Shown: positions 9,930 to 19,181 of the stretch, one piece after another | Layout: every line of letters begins with the position of its first letter | How positions within the stretch are numbered: position 1 is the stretch's first letter | Assembly (NCBI RefSeq): GCF_029210365.1 | Contig: NZ_JARGES010000027.1 | Location: 248,001-312,000, forward strand | Source: Mesorhizobium sp. YIM 152430 | GTDB taxonomy: Bacteria; Pseudomonadota; Alphaproteobacteria; Rhizobiales; Rhizobiaceae | Length of the DNA: 64,000 bases | Direction: 5' to 3' | Position numbers and translations under genes: made by a program | The notes under the pieces: model-generated | Told to the model about the DNA's origin: nothing | What the model saw: the letters and a program-made list of their open reading frames with translations, nothing else | Database searches by the model: none

Positions 9930-10625
9930 ATGGATGCGCGAGCGCTGAAGATCGAAGCGGCACGGGTCGCCCTTTCCCATGTGGAGGAGGGCATGAAGCT
10001 CGGCATCGGGACGGGTTCGACGGCGGAGGAATTCGTGCGGCTCCTGGCCGTGCGGGTTTCGGACGGGTTGACGATCATCGGCGTGCCGACCTCCGAGCGC
10101 ACGGCCGAACTTTGCCGCGATCTTGGCGTACCGCTCGCCACGCTGGACGAGGAACCCGCGCTTGATCTCACCATCGACGGCGCCGACGAGATCGGCCCCG
10201 GCCTGTCGCTCGTCAAGGGCGGCGGCGGGGCGCTCTTGCGCGAGAAGATCGTCGCCTTCGCTTCCAAGCGCATGATCGTGATCGCCGACGCCTCCAAGAT
10301 CGTCGACACGCTCGGGAAGTTTCCGCTGCCGGTCGAGGTCAACCCGTTCGGGCTCGGCGCGACGCGGATCGCCATCGAGGAGGCGGCAAACCGCCTCGGA
10401 CTGTCCGGCGCGATCAAACTTCGCGAAAAGAATGGCGAGCGTTTCGTTACCGATGGCGGCCATGTCATTCTCGACGCATCTTTTGGCCGTATTCCCGATC
10501 CACTGGCACTTTCGGATGCCCTTCATGCGATCCCCGGCGTCGTGGAGCACGGCCTGTTCCTTGGTCTGGCCGATCTGGCCGTGATCGCCGAACCGGATGG
10601 CGTGAAGACGATCGACGGCGTATAG
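9930..10625 (+). CDS. rpiA: Ribose-5-phosphate isomerase A
   Basis: 231 residues, full length. Interconverts ribose 5-phosphate and ribulose 5-phosphate in the pentose phosphate pathway. Conserved motifs are [12 protein letters not shown] (phosphate-binding loop), the TIDGADEIG catalytic segment, [14 protein letters not shown], and [10 protein letters not shown]. The ATG is preceded by AGGGAG with suitable spacing. The DUF2059 gene follows 54 bp downstream on the same strand, a common alphaproteobacterial arrangement that includes glutathione reductase next. Confidence 0.97.
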   Translation: MDARALKIEAARVALSHVEEGMKLGIGTGSTAEEFVRLLAVRVSDGLTIIGVPTSERTAELCRDLGVPLATLDEEPALDLTIDGADEIGPGLSLVKGGGGALLREKIVAFASKRMIVIADASKIVDTLGKFPLPVEVNPFGLGATRIAIEEAANRLGLSGAIKLREKNGERFVTDGGHVILDASFGRIPDPLALSDALHAIPGVVEHGLFLGLADLAVIAEPDGVKTIDGV

Positions 10626-10679
10626 GCTTCGTCAACGAGAACGAGCGGCGCGAACGCGCCGGCAAAGAGGAGACTGGAC

Positions 10680-11225
10680 ATGAATTTCAGATATGCGGGC
10701 ATCGCGCTTGCCGTGGGCGCGGCCATCGCACTTGGATCGGCCATGGGTCCGGCCGCGTCGCAGGAACCGTCGCAGAGCCACCTTGCCGCCGCGCGTGCGG
10801 CCGTCGATGCGGTGGGCATGACGGATGAATTCGACAACATCCTGCCGCAGGCAGCCATGGCGCTGAAGAACGAACTGACCCAGAAGAATCCCGACCAGGT
10901 CAGCCTCATTTCGCGCACCGTTGACGAGAAGGCGATTGCCCTGGCGGCGCGCCGCGGCGACCTGGAGCGGGAAGCCGCCGCCGCTTATGCCCAGTTCTTC
11001 ACAGAAGAGGAGCTCGGCGAGATTTCGGCATTCTATTCGTCGCCGGCCGGACAGAAATTCATCGAGACGCACCCCGAAGTGACCAATCAGGTGTTCCAGG
11101 CCGCCAATATATGGCAGTCCGGCATCGCCCGCGACCTTGCGCGCGATGTCGCGGCCGAGTTGCAGGGACAGGTTGCCGAGCCGCAGGTCGAAGCGGCGCC
11201 GGCAGCACCCGCCCAGTCCAACTGA
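10680..11225 (+). CDS. DUF2059 domain secreted protein
   Basis: 181 residues with an N-terminal signal peptide (about residues 1-28, ending near AASQ). The mature part is helical and contains the DUF2059 core around YAQFFTEEELGEISAFYSSPAGQKFI (about 102-127), followed by an Ala/Pro-rich tail. Function is not established; the protein is predicted to be periplasmic. AGAGGAG lies just before the ATG. It sits between rpiA and gor and ends before a rho-independent terminator. Confidence 0.87.
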   Translation: MNFRYAGIALAVGAAIALGSAMGPAASQEPSQSHLAAARAAVDAVGMTDEFDNILPQAAMALKNELTQKNPDQVSLISRTVDEKAIALAARRGDLEREAAAAYAQFFTEEELGEISAFYSSPAGQKFIETHPEVTNQVFQAANIWQSGIARDLARDVAAELQGQVAEPQVEAAPAAPAQSN

Positions 11226-11245
11226 GCGATCTTGAGAGCGTGACG

Positions 11246-11270
11246 AGCCCGGCCGGAGTGCCGGGCTTTT
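11246..11270 (+). terminator. Rho-independent terminator after DUF2059 gene
   Basis: AGCCCGG at 11246-11252 pairs with CCGGGCT at 11261-11267, followed by a T run to 11270. Confidence 0.75.
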
Positions 11271-11325
11271 CATTTGGGCGGCAGCGCCCTAAACCTTGCG
11301 CCGAAAAATCGTGAAAGGCCGCCGC

Positions 11326-12717
11326 ATGACCCAGTACGACTATGATCTCTTCGTGATCGGCGGCGGTTCGGGCGGCGTGCGGGCAGGGCGGGTCGCGGCC
11401 TCGCTCGGCAAGCGCGTCGCCATCGCCGAGGAATACCGCTTCGGCGGAACATGCGTCATTCGCGGCTGCGTTCCGAAGAAGCTCTTCGTCTACGCCTCGC
11501 AGTTTCCCGAGCATTTCGAGGATGCCGCCGGCTATGGCTGGACGGTGGGAGAACGCTCCTTCGACTGGCCGACGCTGATCGCCAACAAGGACAAGGAAAT
11601 CGCACGGCTCGAAGGTCTTTACCGGAAGGGACTCGAAAACGCCGGGGCTGACATCATCGACAGCCGCGCCGTGCTTGAAGACCCGCACACGATCCGGTTG
11701 CAGAAAGAAGGGCGCACGGTGACGGCCGAGACCATTCTCGTCGCGACCGGCGGGCACCCCAGCCTTCATCCCGCGCTGCCCGGACATGAATATTGCATCA
11801 CCTCCGACGCGGCGTTCCATCTCGAAGAACTTCCCAAGGCGATCGCGATCGTCGGCGGCGGATATATCGGCGTCGAGTTTGCCAATATCTTTCACGGCCT
11901 GGGGGTCGAGACGACCCTGATCTATCGCGGCAAGGAGATATTGGGACGATTCGACAAGGACTTGCGGACCGCACTTCATGTCGAGATGGAAGCCAAGGGC
12001 ATCAGGATTCTTTGCGGCGAGATATTCAAGAGCATCGAAAAGCGCCCGGATGGCCGGCTCGAGGCGCATACCAGCGCTGACCGGGCGCTGATTGTCGATC
12101 AGGTGATGCTTGCCATCGGGCGGCAGCCCAACACGGCCGGTCTCGGGCTCGACAAGGCAGGGGTGAAGACAGGGCGGAAGGGCGAGATTATCGTCGACGA
12201 CTTTTCGCGGACCAATGTCGAGAACATCTACGCCGTCGGCGACGTCACCGACCGGGTGCAACTGACGCCGGTGGCGATCCACGAAGCGATGTGCTTCGTC
12301 GATACGGTCTATCGGGGCAAGCCGACGCGCCCCGACCACGATGCGGTCGCGACTGCCGTCTTCTCGCAACCCGAACTGGGCACGGTCGGCCTGTCGGAAG
12401 AAGACGCGGCAAAGAAGTATGACGAACTCGAAATCTACAAGGCGACCTTCCGACCCATGCGCCACACGCTCTCGGGCCGCATGGAGAAAATGGTCATGAA
12501 ACTCGTCGTCGATGCCGCCAGCCGCCGCGTCGTGGGCGCACATGTTCTGGGCGTCGATGCCGGCGAAATGGCGCAATTGCTCGGCATCGCCGTCAAGGCG
12601 AAGCTGACAAAGGAAGATTTCGACGCGACGATGGCCGTCCACCCGACCGCGGCGGAGGAACTAGTGACCATGTACCAGCCGAGTTATCGGGTTAAGAACG
12701 GTGAAGTGATCGTCTAG
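11326..12717 (+). CDS. gor: Glutathione-disulfide reductase
   Basis: 463-residue FAD flavoprotein that reduces oxidised glutathione with NADPH. It has an N-terminal FAD-binding GGGSGGVRAGR (12-22), the redox-active disulfide C43/C48 in GGTCVIRGCVPKK, a second nucleotide-binding loop IVGGGYIGVEFA, and the C-terminal active-site VHPTAAEE. The start at 11326 (MTQYDYD) has AAAGG upstream; ten more codons are open ahead but are unlikely. It overlaps the stop of the convergent hydrolase in a shared CTAG. Confidence 0.96.
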   Translation: MTQYDYDLFVIGGGSGGVRAGRVAASLGKRVAIAEEYRFGGTCVIRGCVPKKLFVYASQFPEHFEDAAGYGWTVGERSFDWPTLIANKDKEIARLEGLYRKGLENAGADIIDSRAVLEDPHTIRLQKEGRTVTAETILVATGGHPSLHPALPGHEYCITSDAAFHLEELPKAIAIVGGGYIGVEFANIFHGLGVETTLIYRGKEILGRFDKDLRTALHVEMEAKGIRILCGEIFKSIEKRPDGRLEAHTSADRALIVDQVMLAIGRQPNTAGLGLDKAGVKTGRKGEIIVDDFSRTNVENIYAVGDVTDRVQLTPVAIHEAMCFVDTVYRGKPTRPDHDAVATAVFSQPELGTVGLSEEDAAKKYDELEIYKATFRPMRHTLSGRMEKMVMKLVVDAASRRVVGAHVLGVDAGEMAQLLGIAVKAKLTKEDFDATMAVHPTAAEELVTMYQPSYRVKNGEVIV

Positions 12718-13643
12718 CCGCAGGTTCCGATACTGACCGGCCTGCCGTCAAGAAGCCAGTCGGCGAGCGGCGGCCAGAGCGTCTCGGCGAAATGCGCGCG
12801 GAAGAAGCCGAGATGCCCGATCGGCCCCCCGCCATCCTGCGGCGAAAGCCAGCGGGTCTCTACCGTCGCGTTCGTGTAATGCCGCATGAGGCCGTGAACG
12901 GCAGCCGGCGTCCCCCAAGGATCGTCGGTCATGCCGAATGCGAGAAGCGGAAGGGCCACGTCCTTGAACCGTGCGGTTTCCGGCACGTTCGGATCGTCGA
13001 AGAAGTAGTTCTTCATGCGGCACCATCGCGCCCAGTCGCGGAAGGTCGAGGTTGCGATCGGCTCGCCGATCCCAAGCCAGCGTGGCATATCGCGACATGC
13101 CAGAGAAACCGGCAGGCCGACGAGATTCATCCGATACCAGACGGAGCGGTCTGCGAGGTCGCCATGATAGCCCGACATCGAGGCCACCATCGCATAGCGC
13201 TCGAAACGATGCGCGATGCCCGAAAGGCCGAGCGCCTGACCACCATAGGACTGACCGACCCCTGCCATCGGATGCCCAGGCGCCGCTTCGTCCAGTTTTC
13301 CGGCCGCCGCCACGAAGTCGCGGACGGCCCAGTCTTTCATGTTGATCCGGGCCTTCCATCCTGCCGGCCGCGCGGAGCCTGCCGTGCCGCGATAATCATA
13401 GGTCAGCGATGCGCGCGCGCCGGCCGCCACGATCTTGCGTGCGAAGCCGGCATAGAGGCGGCGGGGCACCGCTGCCGCCGACGAAATCAGCACGAGCGGC
13501 CCATTGCCCTGACCGGAATAGAGGGTTCCTTCCAGCGGGAAACCGTCATCGGCCTTGAAGGCAACGACTGATTCGGCGACGCTGTGGGGTGCCGGATTTA
13601 TGTCTGCCTGCGGCGCGGACAGTGAAGCGGTTGAACATGCCAA
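12714..13643 (-). CDS. Alpha/beta hydrolase
   Basis: About 309 residues. The nucleophile elbow is GVGQSYGGQALG and the oxyanion region follows VLISSAAAVPRRLYAGFA; a late His in GPIGHLGFFR could complete the triad with a Ser nucleophile. No ATG exists near the domain start. The best start is TTG at 13643 (LACSTASLSAPQ), because GAGGA lies eight bases upstream (13652-13656). This start leaves a short N-terminal tail. The frame is open upstream for another 700 bp, but that stretch is antisense to the neighbouring gene. Substrate unknown. Confidence 0.8.
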   Translation of the reverse strand: MACSTASLSAPQADINPAPHSVAESVVAFKADDGFPLEGTLYSGQGNGPLVLISSAAAVPRRLYAGFARKIVAAGARASLTYDYRGTAGSARPAGWKARINMKDWAVRDFVAAAGKLDEAAPGHPMAGVGQSYGGQALGLSGIAHRFERYAMVASMSGYHGDLADRSVWYRMNLVGLPVSLACRDMPRWLGIGEPIATSTFRDWARWCRMKNYFFDDPNVPETARFKDVALPLLAFGMTDDPWGTPAAVHGLMRHYTNATVETRWLSPQDGGGPIGHLGFFRAHFAETLWPPLADWLLDGRPVSIGTCG

Positions 13644-13712
13644 GACGGGTATCCTCGCTTTCGATGGAGCGAAGCTACCATTTACGCTTACGTCAAAGTC
13701 AACAGGTTTTGA

Positions 13713-14327
13713 ATGTCTGGATGTAACGCATCTGCCGAAGGACTCGTCGCCTATTTCGGTTACGGGTCGCTGGTCTGCCGGCAGACGCACCGCACCGAAA
13801 TCGTTGCCGCCCATCCTGCGCGGCTGAACGGATGGAGGCGCCATTGGCGGCCAAGACCCGACATGCCGGGCTTCCCGGCCGCGCTCTTGACCGTCAGACC
13901 GCAAACCGGTGCCGGTTGCGACGGGCTCGTCGTCATCGATCGGGTGGAAAATCTTGACGCCGTCGACGCGCGCGAGTCGCGCTACGATCGGGTTCAACTC
14001 CAACGCACGTCCATCGAATGCGCGGCCGGCCTCGACGGCATTCCGATCTATCTTTACGTGGCGCAGGCGCAAATCCCGGCGCATCCGGGGACGTCTTTGA
14101 TCCTGCAATCCTATCTCGATGCGGTCATGCACGGGTTTCACGTCGAGCATGGCGAGGAAGGGTTGCGACGTTTCCTGGACGAAACGGACGGCTTCGAGAT
14201 CGGCCTGCACCTCGATCGCGACCAACCGCTTTATCCGCGCGCCCTTGCACCGGACGATCGGCGGGCTTCGGCCTTCGATCGCGCTCTGGCGCCATATCTG
14301 GTCGCGCCTTCGGCGAAGGAAGTGTAG
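13713..14327 (+). CDS. Gamma-glutamylcyclotransferase family protein
   Basis: 204 residues. The N-terminal YFGYGSLV motif (14-21) is the substrate-binding hallmark of the GGCT/AIG2 fold. A conserved acidic residue in DARESRYDRVQL (about 89-100) is the candidate catalytic Glu. Such proteins cyclise gamma-glutamyl peptides to 5-oxoproline, or are ChaC-like and act on glutathione; glutathione reductase lies 1 kb away, which fits but does not prove that role. Divergent from the alpha/beta hydrolase with about 70 bp between the starts. Confidence 0.82.
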   Translation: MSGCNASAEGLVAYFGYGSLVCRQTHRTEIVAAHPARLNGWRRHWRPRPDMPGFPAALLTVRPQTGAGCDGLVVIDRVENLDAVDARESRYDRVQLQRTSIECAAGLDGIPIYLYVAQAQIPAHPGTSLILQSYLDAVMHGFHVEHGEEGLRRFLDETDGFEIGLHLDRDQPLYPRALAPDDRRASAFDRALAPYLVAPSAKEV

Positions 14328-14407
14328 AATCGCCGGCTTTCGTAGTGTAAGGACGCCGCCACGGGCAGGGCGCATTCCCCGCCCCCAGGCGATATTGGAC
14401 GGGTGCG

Positions 14408-15787
14408 ATGATGACGAAATGGTCTCCGAATTCCTGGCGTGACAAGCCGATCAGCCAAGTGCCGGCCTATCCGGATGCGGCTGCGCTCGCCGAGACCGAA
14501 AGACAGCTTGCCAGTTATCCGCCGCTCGTCTTTGCCGGCGAGGCGCGTAAACTGAAGAAGCAGCTTGCCACCGTTTCAGCCGGCGAGGCGTTCATGCTTC
14601 AGGGCGGCGACTGCGCCGAGAGCTTCGCCGAACACGGCGCCGACAACATCCGCGACTTCTTCCGCGTCTTCCTGCAGATGGCGGTGGTGCTGACCTTCGG
14701 CGGCGCGCAACCGGTGGTGAAGGTCGGCCGCATCGCGGGTCAGTTCGCCAAGCCGCGCTCGTCCGACACCGAGACGAAGGACGGTGTGGCGCTGCCCTCC
14801 TATCGCGGCGACATCATCAACGGTATCGAGTTCACCGAGGAAGCGCGCACGCCGAACCCGGCCCGCCAGCGCATGGCCTACCGCCAGTCGGCCGCCACGC
14901 TGAACCTTTTGCGCGCCTTCGCGCAGGGCGGCTATGCGAGCCTGGAAAACGTGCATAAGTGGATGCTCGGCTTCGTCTCCGACAGCCCGCAGTCCGAGCG
15001 CTACAAGGTGCTGGCGAACCGGATCACCGAAACGGTCGATTTCATGAATGCGGTCGGCATCACGTCCGAATCCCATGCCGCGCTGCGCGAGACCGACTTC
15101 TACACCAGCCATGAGGCGCTGCTGCTGGGCTATGAGGAAGCGATGACGCGAGTCGATTCCACCTCGGGCGACTGGTATGCGACGTCTGGCCACATGATCT
15201 GGATCGGCGACCGCACACGCCAGCCGGACCACGCGCATGTCGAATATTGCCGCGGCATCAAGAACCCGCTCGGCCTGAAATGCGGTCCGTCCATGACGCC
15301 GGACGGGCTGATCAGGCTCATCGATCTGCTCAATCCGGAAAACGAGGCCGGCCGTCTGACGCTGATCTCGCGCTTCGGTTCCGAAGCGGTCGGCGATCAC
15401 CTGCCGAAGCTCATCCGCGCCGTCCAGAAGGAAGACCGCAAGGTCGTCTGGTCGTGCGATCCGATGCATGGCAACACGATCACGGCCGCCGGCTACAAGA
15501 CCCGGCCCTTCGACCGCATCCTGAAGGAGGTTCAGTCCTTCTTCGACGTTCATGCGGCCGAGGGCACCCATGCCGGCGGCATCCATATCGAGATGACGGG
15601 CAAGAACGTCACCGAATGCACCGGCGGCGCGCGCGCCGTGCGCGACGAGGATTTGCAGGATCGCTACCACACCCATTGCGACCCGCGCCTCAACGCCGAC
15701 CAGGCGCTCGAACTCGCTTTCCTGGTGAGCGAGCTTCTGGCCAAGAAGAAGCACGGCCAGGCGTCGAGACAGGCGGTCAACGCCTGA
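14408..15787 (+). CDS. Class II 3-deoxy-7-phosphoheptulonate (DAHP) synthase
   Basis: 459 residues. Condenses phosphoenolpyruvate and erythrose 4-phosphate, the entry step of the shikimate pathway. Plant-type class II features are an N-terminal [47 protein letters not shown], and [13 protein letters not shown] with metal- and PEP-binding residues, then DPMHGNT and [18 protein letters not shown]. Full length, with no fused chorismate mutase. The first two codons are both ATG. It is convergent with the lipid kinase, 12 bp apart. Confidence 0.96.
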   Translation: MMTKWSPNSWRDKPISQVPAYPDAAALAETERQLASYPPLVFAGEARKLKKQLATVSAGEAFMLQGGDCAESFAEHGADNIRDFFRVFLQMAVVLTFGGAQPVVKVGRIAGQFAKPRSSDTETKDGVALPSYRGDIINGIEFTEEARTPNPARQRMAYRQSAATLNLLRAFAQGGYASLENVHKWMLGFVSDSPQSERYKVLANRITETVDFMNAVGITSESHAALRETDFYTSHEALLLGYEEAMTRVDSTSGDWYATSGHMIWIGDRTRQPDHAHVEYCRGIKNPLGLKCGPSMTPDGLIRLIDLLNPENEAGRLTLISRFGSEAVGDHLPKLIRAVQKEDRKVVWSCDPMHGNTITAAGYKTRPFDRILKEVQSFFDVHAAEGTHAGGIHIEMTGKNVTECTGGARAVRDEDLQDRYHTHCDPRLNADQALELAFLVSELLAKKKHGQASRQAVNA

Positions 15788-15799
15788 GACGCTTTGTGC

Positions 15800-16723
15800 T
15801 CAGGCGGCGACTTTGCGGCCTGAGCCGACGGCCGCGCCTGCCATCGCCGGCGGGGCGAAGACCCTGATCGCTGCCGGATGGACCTTGAAATGGGCCGGCG
15901 TCTGCGTGACGATTTCTCCATCCGTATTGACCGGGCGCGGCCGGTCCGTCTCGATGTCGAACTCGACGCAGCGCGCGGTGCGCACCTCGTTCCAGGCGCC
16001 GTGGCGGCCTGAGCGGAACGAGCGCAGCATCAGCGCCAGTTTCCAGACATTGGAGAGTTCGAGGCTGTAGAGATCGAGATGGCCGTCGTCGATCTCGGCC
16101 GTCTCCTCCACGACATTTCCGCCGCCATAATGGCGACCGTTGCCGACCGCGATCTGATAGGTCGAGACCCGGATCGTTTCGCCCTTTTCGGTGATCGTCG
16201 CCTTGAAAGGGCGAGCCTTGGTCATGACGCGGCTCGCCGCGACCGCATAGCCGAGTCGGCCCCAGCGCTTCTTGGTTTGTGGGTCGAGGCTCTGTGCGAG
16301 TTCGGTCGAAAGGCCGATCGAGGCGACGTTGAAGAAGGCGTGGCCATTGACGGTGCCGACATCGACCTTGCGCGTGTTGCCGTCTGCGATCACGTCCGCC
16401 GCTTCCTGCAAATCCATCGGGATGTTCAACGTGCGGGCGAGATCGTTCGCCGTTCCCATCGGCATGATGCCCATCGGCAGGCCCGATTCCATCACCGCGA
16501 CGGCGGCGGACGAAACCGTGCCGTCACCGCCGCACACGATGACGAGGTCTGTGCTTTCGCGCAGCCGCACGACGTCGCGCGCGATTTCCGGCAGCGCCTC
16601 GAAGGGTTCGATCTTCACGTCAAGGCCCCCGGCCTTCAGGCGCTCCAGAATGGGTTCGACCGGCTCGCGCCCGCGGCGCGCATTCGGATTGACGAGAAAG
16701 AGGGCGCGCTTGCTGGTTTGCAA
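15800..16723 (-). CDS. Diacylglycerol kinase-family lipid kinase (YegS/BmrU type)
   Basis: 307 residues. It has the DAGK catalytic signature: LVNPNARRGREPVEPILERL at the start, VCGGDGTVSSAAVAVMES (63-80) with the GGDG nucleotide loop, and PMGTANDLARTLNIP. The C-terminal beta-sandwich contains GNGRHYGGGNVV. Bacterial members phosphorylate lipids such as diacylglycerol, phosphatidylglycerol or sphingosine; the exact lipid cannot be told. Cytoplasmic, likely membrane-peripheral. Divergent from the hemerythrin gene. Confidence 0.93.
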   Translation of the reverse strand: MQTSKRALFLVNPNARRGREPVEPILERLKAGGLDVKIEPFEALPEIARDVVRLRESTDLVIVCGGDGTVSSAAVAVMESGLPMGIMPMGTANDLARTLNIPMDLQEAADVIADGNTRKVDVGTVNGHAFFNVASIGLSTELAQSLDPQTKKRWGRLGYAVAASRVMTKARPFKATITEKGETIRVSTYQIAVGNGRHYGGGNVVEETAEIDDGHLDLYSLELSNVWKLALMLRSFRSGRHGAWNEVRTARCVEFDIETDRPRPVNTDGEIVTQTPAHFKVHPAAIRVFAPPAMAGAAVGSGRKVAA

Positions 16724-16823
16724 CGAAAGGCTCCTTTTCCGATTTCGGAAGCTTTCGCCAGATAGGCACTGTCATTTGCGATTGCGAGCTTTTCGCCCAT
16801 TTCGATTGAACGCAGTGTCGCTC

Positions 16824-16852
16824 TTGGTGTTCCTGGACGCGCATGTCTATCT
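16824..16852 (+). promoter_or_regulatory. Candidate promoter of hemerythrin gene
   Basis: TTGGTG (16824-16829), a 17-bp spacer, and CTATCT (16847-16852), 21 bp before the ATG. The -10 matches the alphaproteobacterial CTATAT at five of six positions. Confidence 0.45.
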
Positions 16853-16873
16853 GATTGGCCAAAGGAGCCTGCC

Positions 16874-17464
16874 ATGGACGCCATCGAGGACGAACTTAAA
16901 CTGGACGCGCGCGCCGGTCTGCCGGACGACCTGCGCTATCTGGTCGACAAATATCCCCGCGAAGGCTGGACGGCCCACCGCAACGTTCATGGCATGGCGT
17001 CGATGTGGCTCCAGCGGCACGCGATGTTCCGCGATCTGGGCGGCATTCTGACGGGATCGATCGCCGACTACCGCGAGGGCAGAACGGATGCGCAGGGCTT
17101 CGCCCAGTTCTTCGCGCCGCGCCTGAACTTCTTCCTCGGCCAGCTCGACGGCCATCACAACATCGAGGATCACCACTATTTCCCCATCTTCGCGCGCGTC
17201 GAGGCGCGGCTGAAGCGCGGGTTCGACATCCTCGATTCTGACCATCACATGATCCACGATGCGCTGGAGATGAACGCGCGGACGGCGAACGCCTTTCTCG
17301 ATGCGCTGTCGGGCGACGCCGACGCCCAGCGTTATGCTGCAGACGCCTATGCCGACCAGAATGCGCGGCTGGTGGCCATGCTCGCCCGTCATCTCGACGA
17401 CGAGGAAGATCTGATCATTCCGCTCATCCTCGAAAAGGGCGACCGGGAACTCGTCGGCACCTGA
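16874..17464 (+). CDS. Hemerythrin HHE domain protein
   Basis: 196 residues, cytoplasmic, mostly helical. His and acidic residues occur in the hemerythrin pattern: HGMASMWLQRHAMF, GQLDGHHNIEDHHYFPIF, DSDHHMIHDAL and HLDDEEDLIIPLIL. These would bind a di-iron centre that senses or carries oxygen, NO or peroxide. AAAGGAG sits close upstream of the ATG. It is 35 bp ahead of nadE on the same strand and may be co-transcribed. No partner domain is present. Confidence 0.9.
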   Translation: MDAIEDELKLDARAGLPDDLRYLVDKYPREGWTAHRNVHGMASMWLQRHAMFRDLGGILTGSIADYREGRTDAQGFAQFFAPRLNFFLGQLDGHHNIEDHHYFPIFARVEARLKRGFDILDSDHHMIHDALEMNARTANAFLDALSGDADAQRYAADAYADQNARLVAMLARHLDDEEDLIIPLILEKGDRELVGT

Positions 17465-17499
17465 TTGCGCGTGTGCGAAGGCCGCGCTAGACGAACGCC

Positions 17500-19179
17500 A
17501 TGAGTGACACGCCGAACATCCTTCGCATCGCCATCGCGCAGTTGAACCCGACGGTCGGCGACATTGCCGGCAATCTCGCCAAGGCGCGCGAGGCGCGGGC
17601 GGACGCCGCACGGCAGGGCGCGGACCTCGTCCTTTTCACGGAACTCTTCATCGCCGGCTATCCGCCGGAAGACCTGGTCCTGAGACGCGCCTTCGTCGCC
17701 GCCTGCGAGAAGGCGGTGGGTGAACTCGTCGCAGACACGGCCGATGGCGGGCCGGGAATCGTCATCGGCACGCCGCTCGCCCGCAGAAGCGGATTGCACA
17801 ATTCGGTGGTGGTCGCCGACAAGGGCAAAGTGGTCGCCGAGCGCTACAAGCTCGATCTGCCCAACTATGGCGAGTTCGACGAAAAGCGCGTCTTCCAGCC
17901 GGGACCGGACATGCCGGGACCGGTCAATTTCCGCGGCGTGCGGCTCGGCATCCCGATCTGCGAGGACATCTGGGGCGAACTCGGCGTCTGCGAGACGCTG
18001 GCCGAGGCCGGCGCCGAACTGCTTCTCGTGCCCAATGGCTCGCCCTATTATCGTGGAAAGTCCGACGTGCGCCAGCAGATCGTGATCCGCGAGGTGATCG
18101 AAAGCGGCCTGCCGATGATCTATGCCAACCAGCTCGGCGGGCAGGACGAACTGATCTTCGACGGCGCCTCCTTCGCGATCAATGCCGACAAGTCGCTGGC
18201 CTTCCAGATGAGTCCGTTCGAGGAAACGCTGGCGGTGACGACGTGGCGGCGCGGTGACGACGACGCCTGGACCTGCGCCGAAGGTCCGCGCGCGATCCTG
18301 CCCGACGCGCAGGAGGCGGACTACCGTGCCTGTATGCTGGGCCTGCGCGATTATGTGAACAAGAACGGTTTCAAGACGGTGGTGCTGGGTCTGTCGGGCG
18401 GCATCGATTCGGCTATCTGTGCGGCGCTCGCGGTCGATGCGCTCGGCGAGGAGCGCGTGCGCACGATCATGATGCCCTATCGCTATACGTCCAAGGATTC
18501 GCTGAAGGACGCCGAGGATTGCGCCCGGGCGCTGGGCTGCCGCTACGATATCGTGCCGATCGCCGAACCCGTCGAAGGATTTTCCAACGCACTCGGTCAG
18601 ATGTTCGAGGGCACGGAAGAGGGGATCACCGAGGAAAATCTTCAAAGCCGCGCCCGCGGCACGATCCTGATGGCCGTGTCGAACAAGTTCGGCGCGATGG
18701 TGGTGACGACCGGAAACAAGTCGGAAATGTCGGTCGGCTATGCCACACTCTATGGCGACATGAATGGCGGCTTCAATCCGATCAAGGACCTCTACAAGAT
18801 GCAGGTCTACGCGCTCTCGGCGTGGCGCAACACGACCGTGCCGCCCGGCGCGCTCGGCCCGTCCGGCGAGGTGATCCCTCAGAACATCATCGACAAGGCG
18901 CCGTCGGCCGAATTGCGGCCGGACCAGACGGACCAGGATTCGCTGCCGCCCTATCCGGTGCTCGACGACATCCTGGAATGTCTGGTCGAGAACGAGATGG
19001 GCGTCGACGGTATCGTCGCGCGCGGGCATGACCGCGAGCTCGTTCACCGGATCGAGCATCTGCTCTACATCGCAGAATACAAGCGCCGGCAGGCCGCGCC
19101 GGGCGTGAAGATCACCAGGAAGAATTTCGGGCGCGACCGGCGCTATCCGATCACCAACCGCTTTCGCGACCGGAGCTGA
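17500..19179 (+). CDS. nadE: Glutamine-dependent NAD+ synthase
   Basis: 559 residues in two domains. The N-terminal carbon-nitrogen hydrolase domain (about 1-260) releases ammonia from glutamine, with a Glu in [14 protein letters not shown], a Lys in [17 protein letters not shown] and a Cys in [10 protein letters not shown]. The C-terminal ATP-pyrophosphatase domain amidates deaminated NAD, with the P-loop [10 protein letters not shown] and [17 protein letters not shown]. Full length for the two-domain form. gltX starts two bases after its stop, so the two form an operon. Confidence 0.97.
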   Translation: MSDTPNILRIAIAQLNPTVGDIAGNLAKAREARADAARQGADLVLFTELFIAGYPPEDLVLRRAFVAACEKAVGELVADTADGGPGIVIGTPLARRSGLHNSVVVADKGKVVAERYKLDLPNYGEFDEKRVFQPGPDMPGPVNFRGVRLGIPICEDIWGELGVCETLAEAGAELLLVPNGSPYYRGKSDVRQQIVIREVIESGLPMIYANQLGGQDELIFDGASFAINADKSLAFQMSPFEETLAVTTWRRGDDDAWTCAEGPRAILPDAQEADYRACMLGLRDYVNKNGFKTVVLGLSGGIDSAICAALAVDALGEERVRTIMMPYRYTSKDSLKDAEDCARALGCRYDIVPIAEPVEGFSNALGQMFEGTEEGITEENLQSRARGTILMAVSNKFGAMVVTTGNKSEMSVGYATLYGDMNGGFNPIKDLYKMQVYALSAWRNTTVPPGALGPSGEVIPQNIIDKAPSAELRPDQTDQDSLPPYPVLDDILECLVENEMGVDGIVARGHDRELVHRIEHLLYIAEYKRRQAAPGVKITRKNFGRDRRYPITNRFRDRS

Positions 19180-19181
19180 AA

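Noticed and set aside
9804-10550. In-frame upstream extension of gph to a 482-residue protein
   Set aside because: The extension is antisense to rpiA and lacks any domain; HAD motif I begins at MTAPIIVFDLDGT, the normal N-terminus.
13644-14375. Upstream extension of the alpha/beta hydrolase to 553 residues
   Set aside because: It is antisense to the gamma-glutamylcyclotransferase gene, is Arg-rich and has no domain character.
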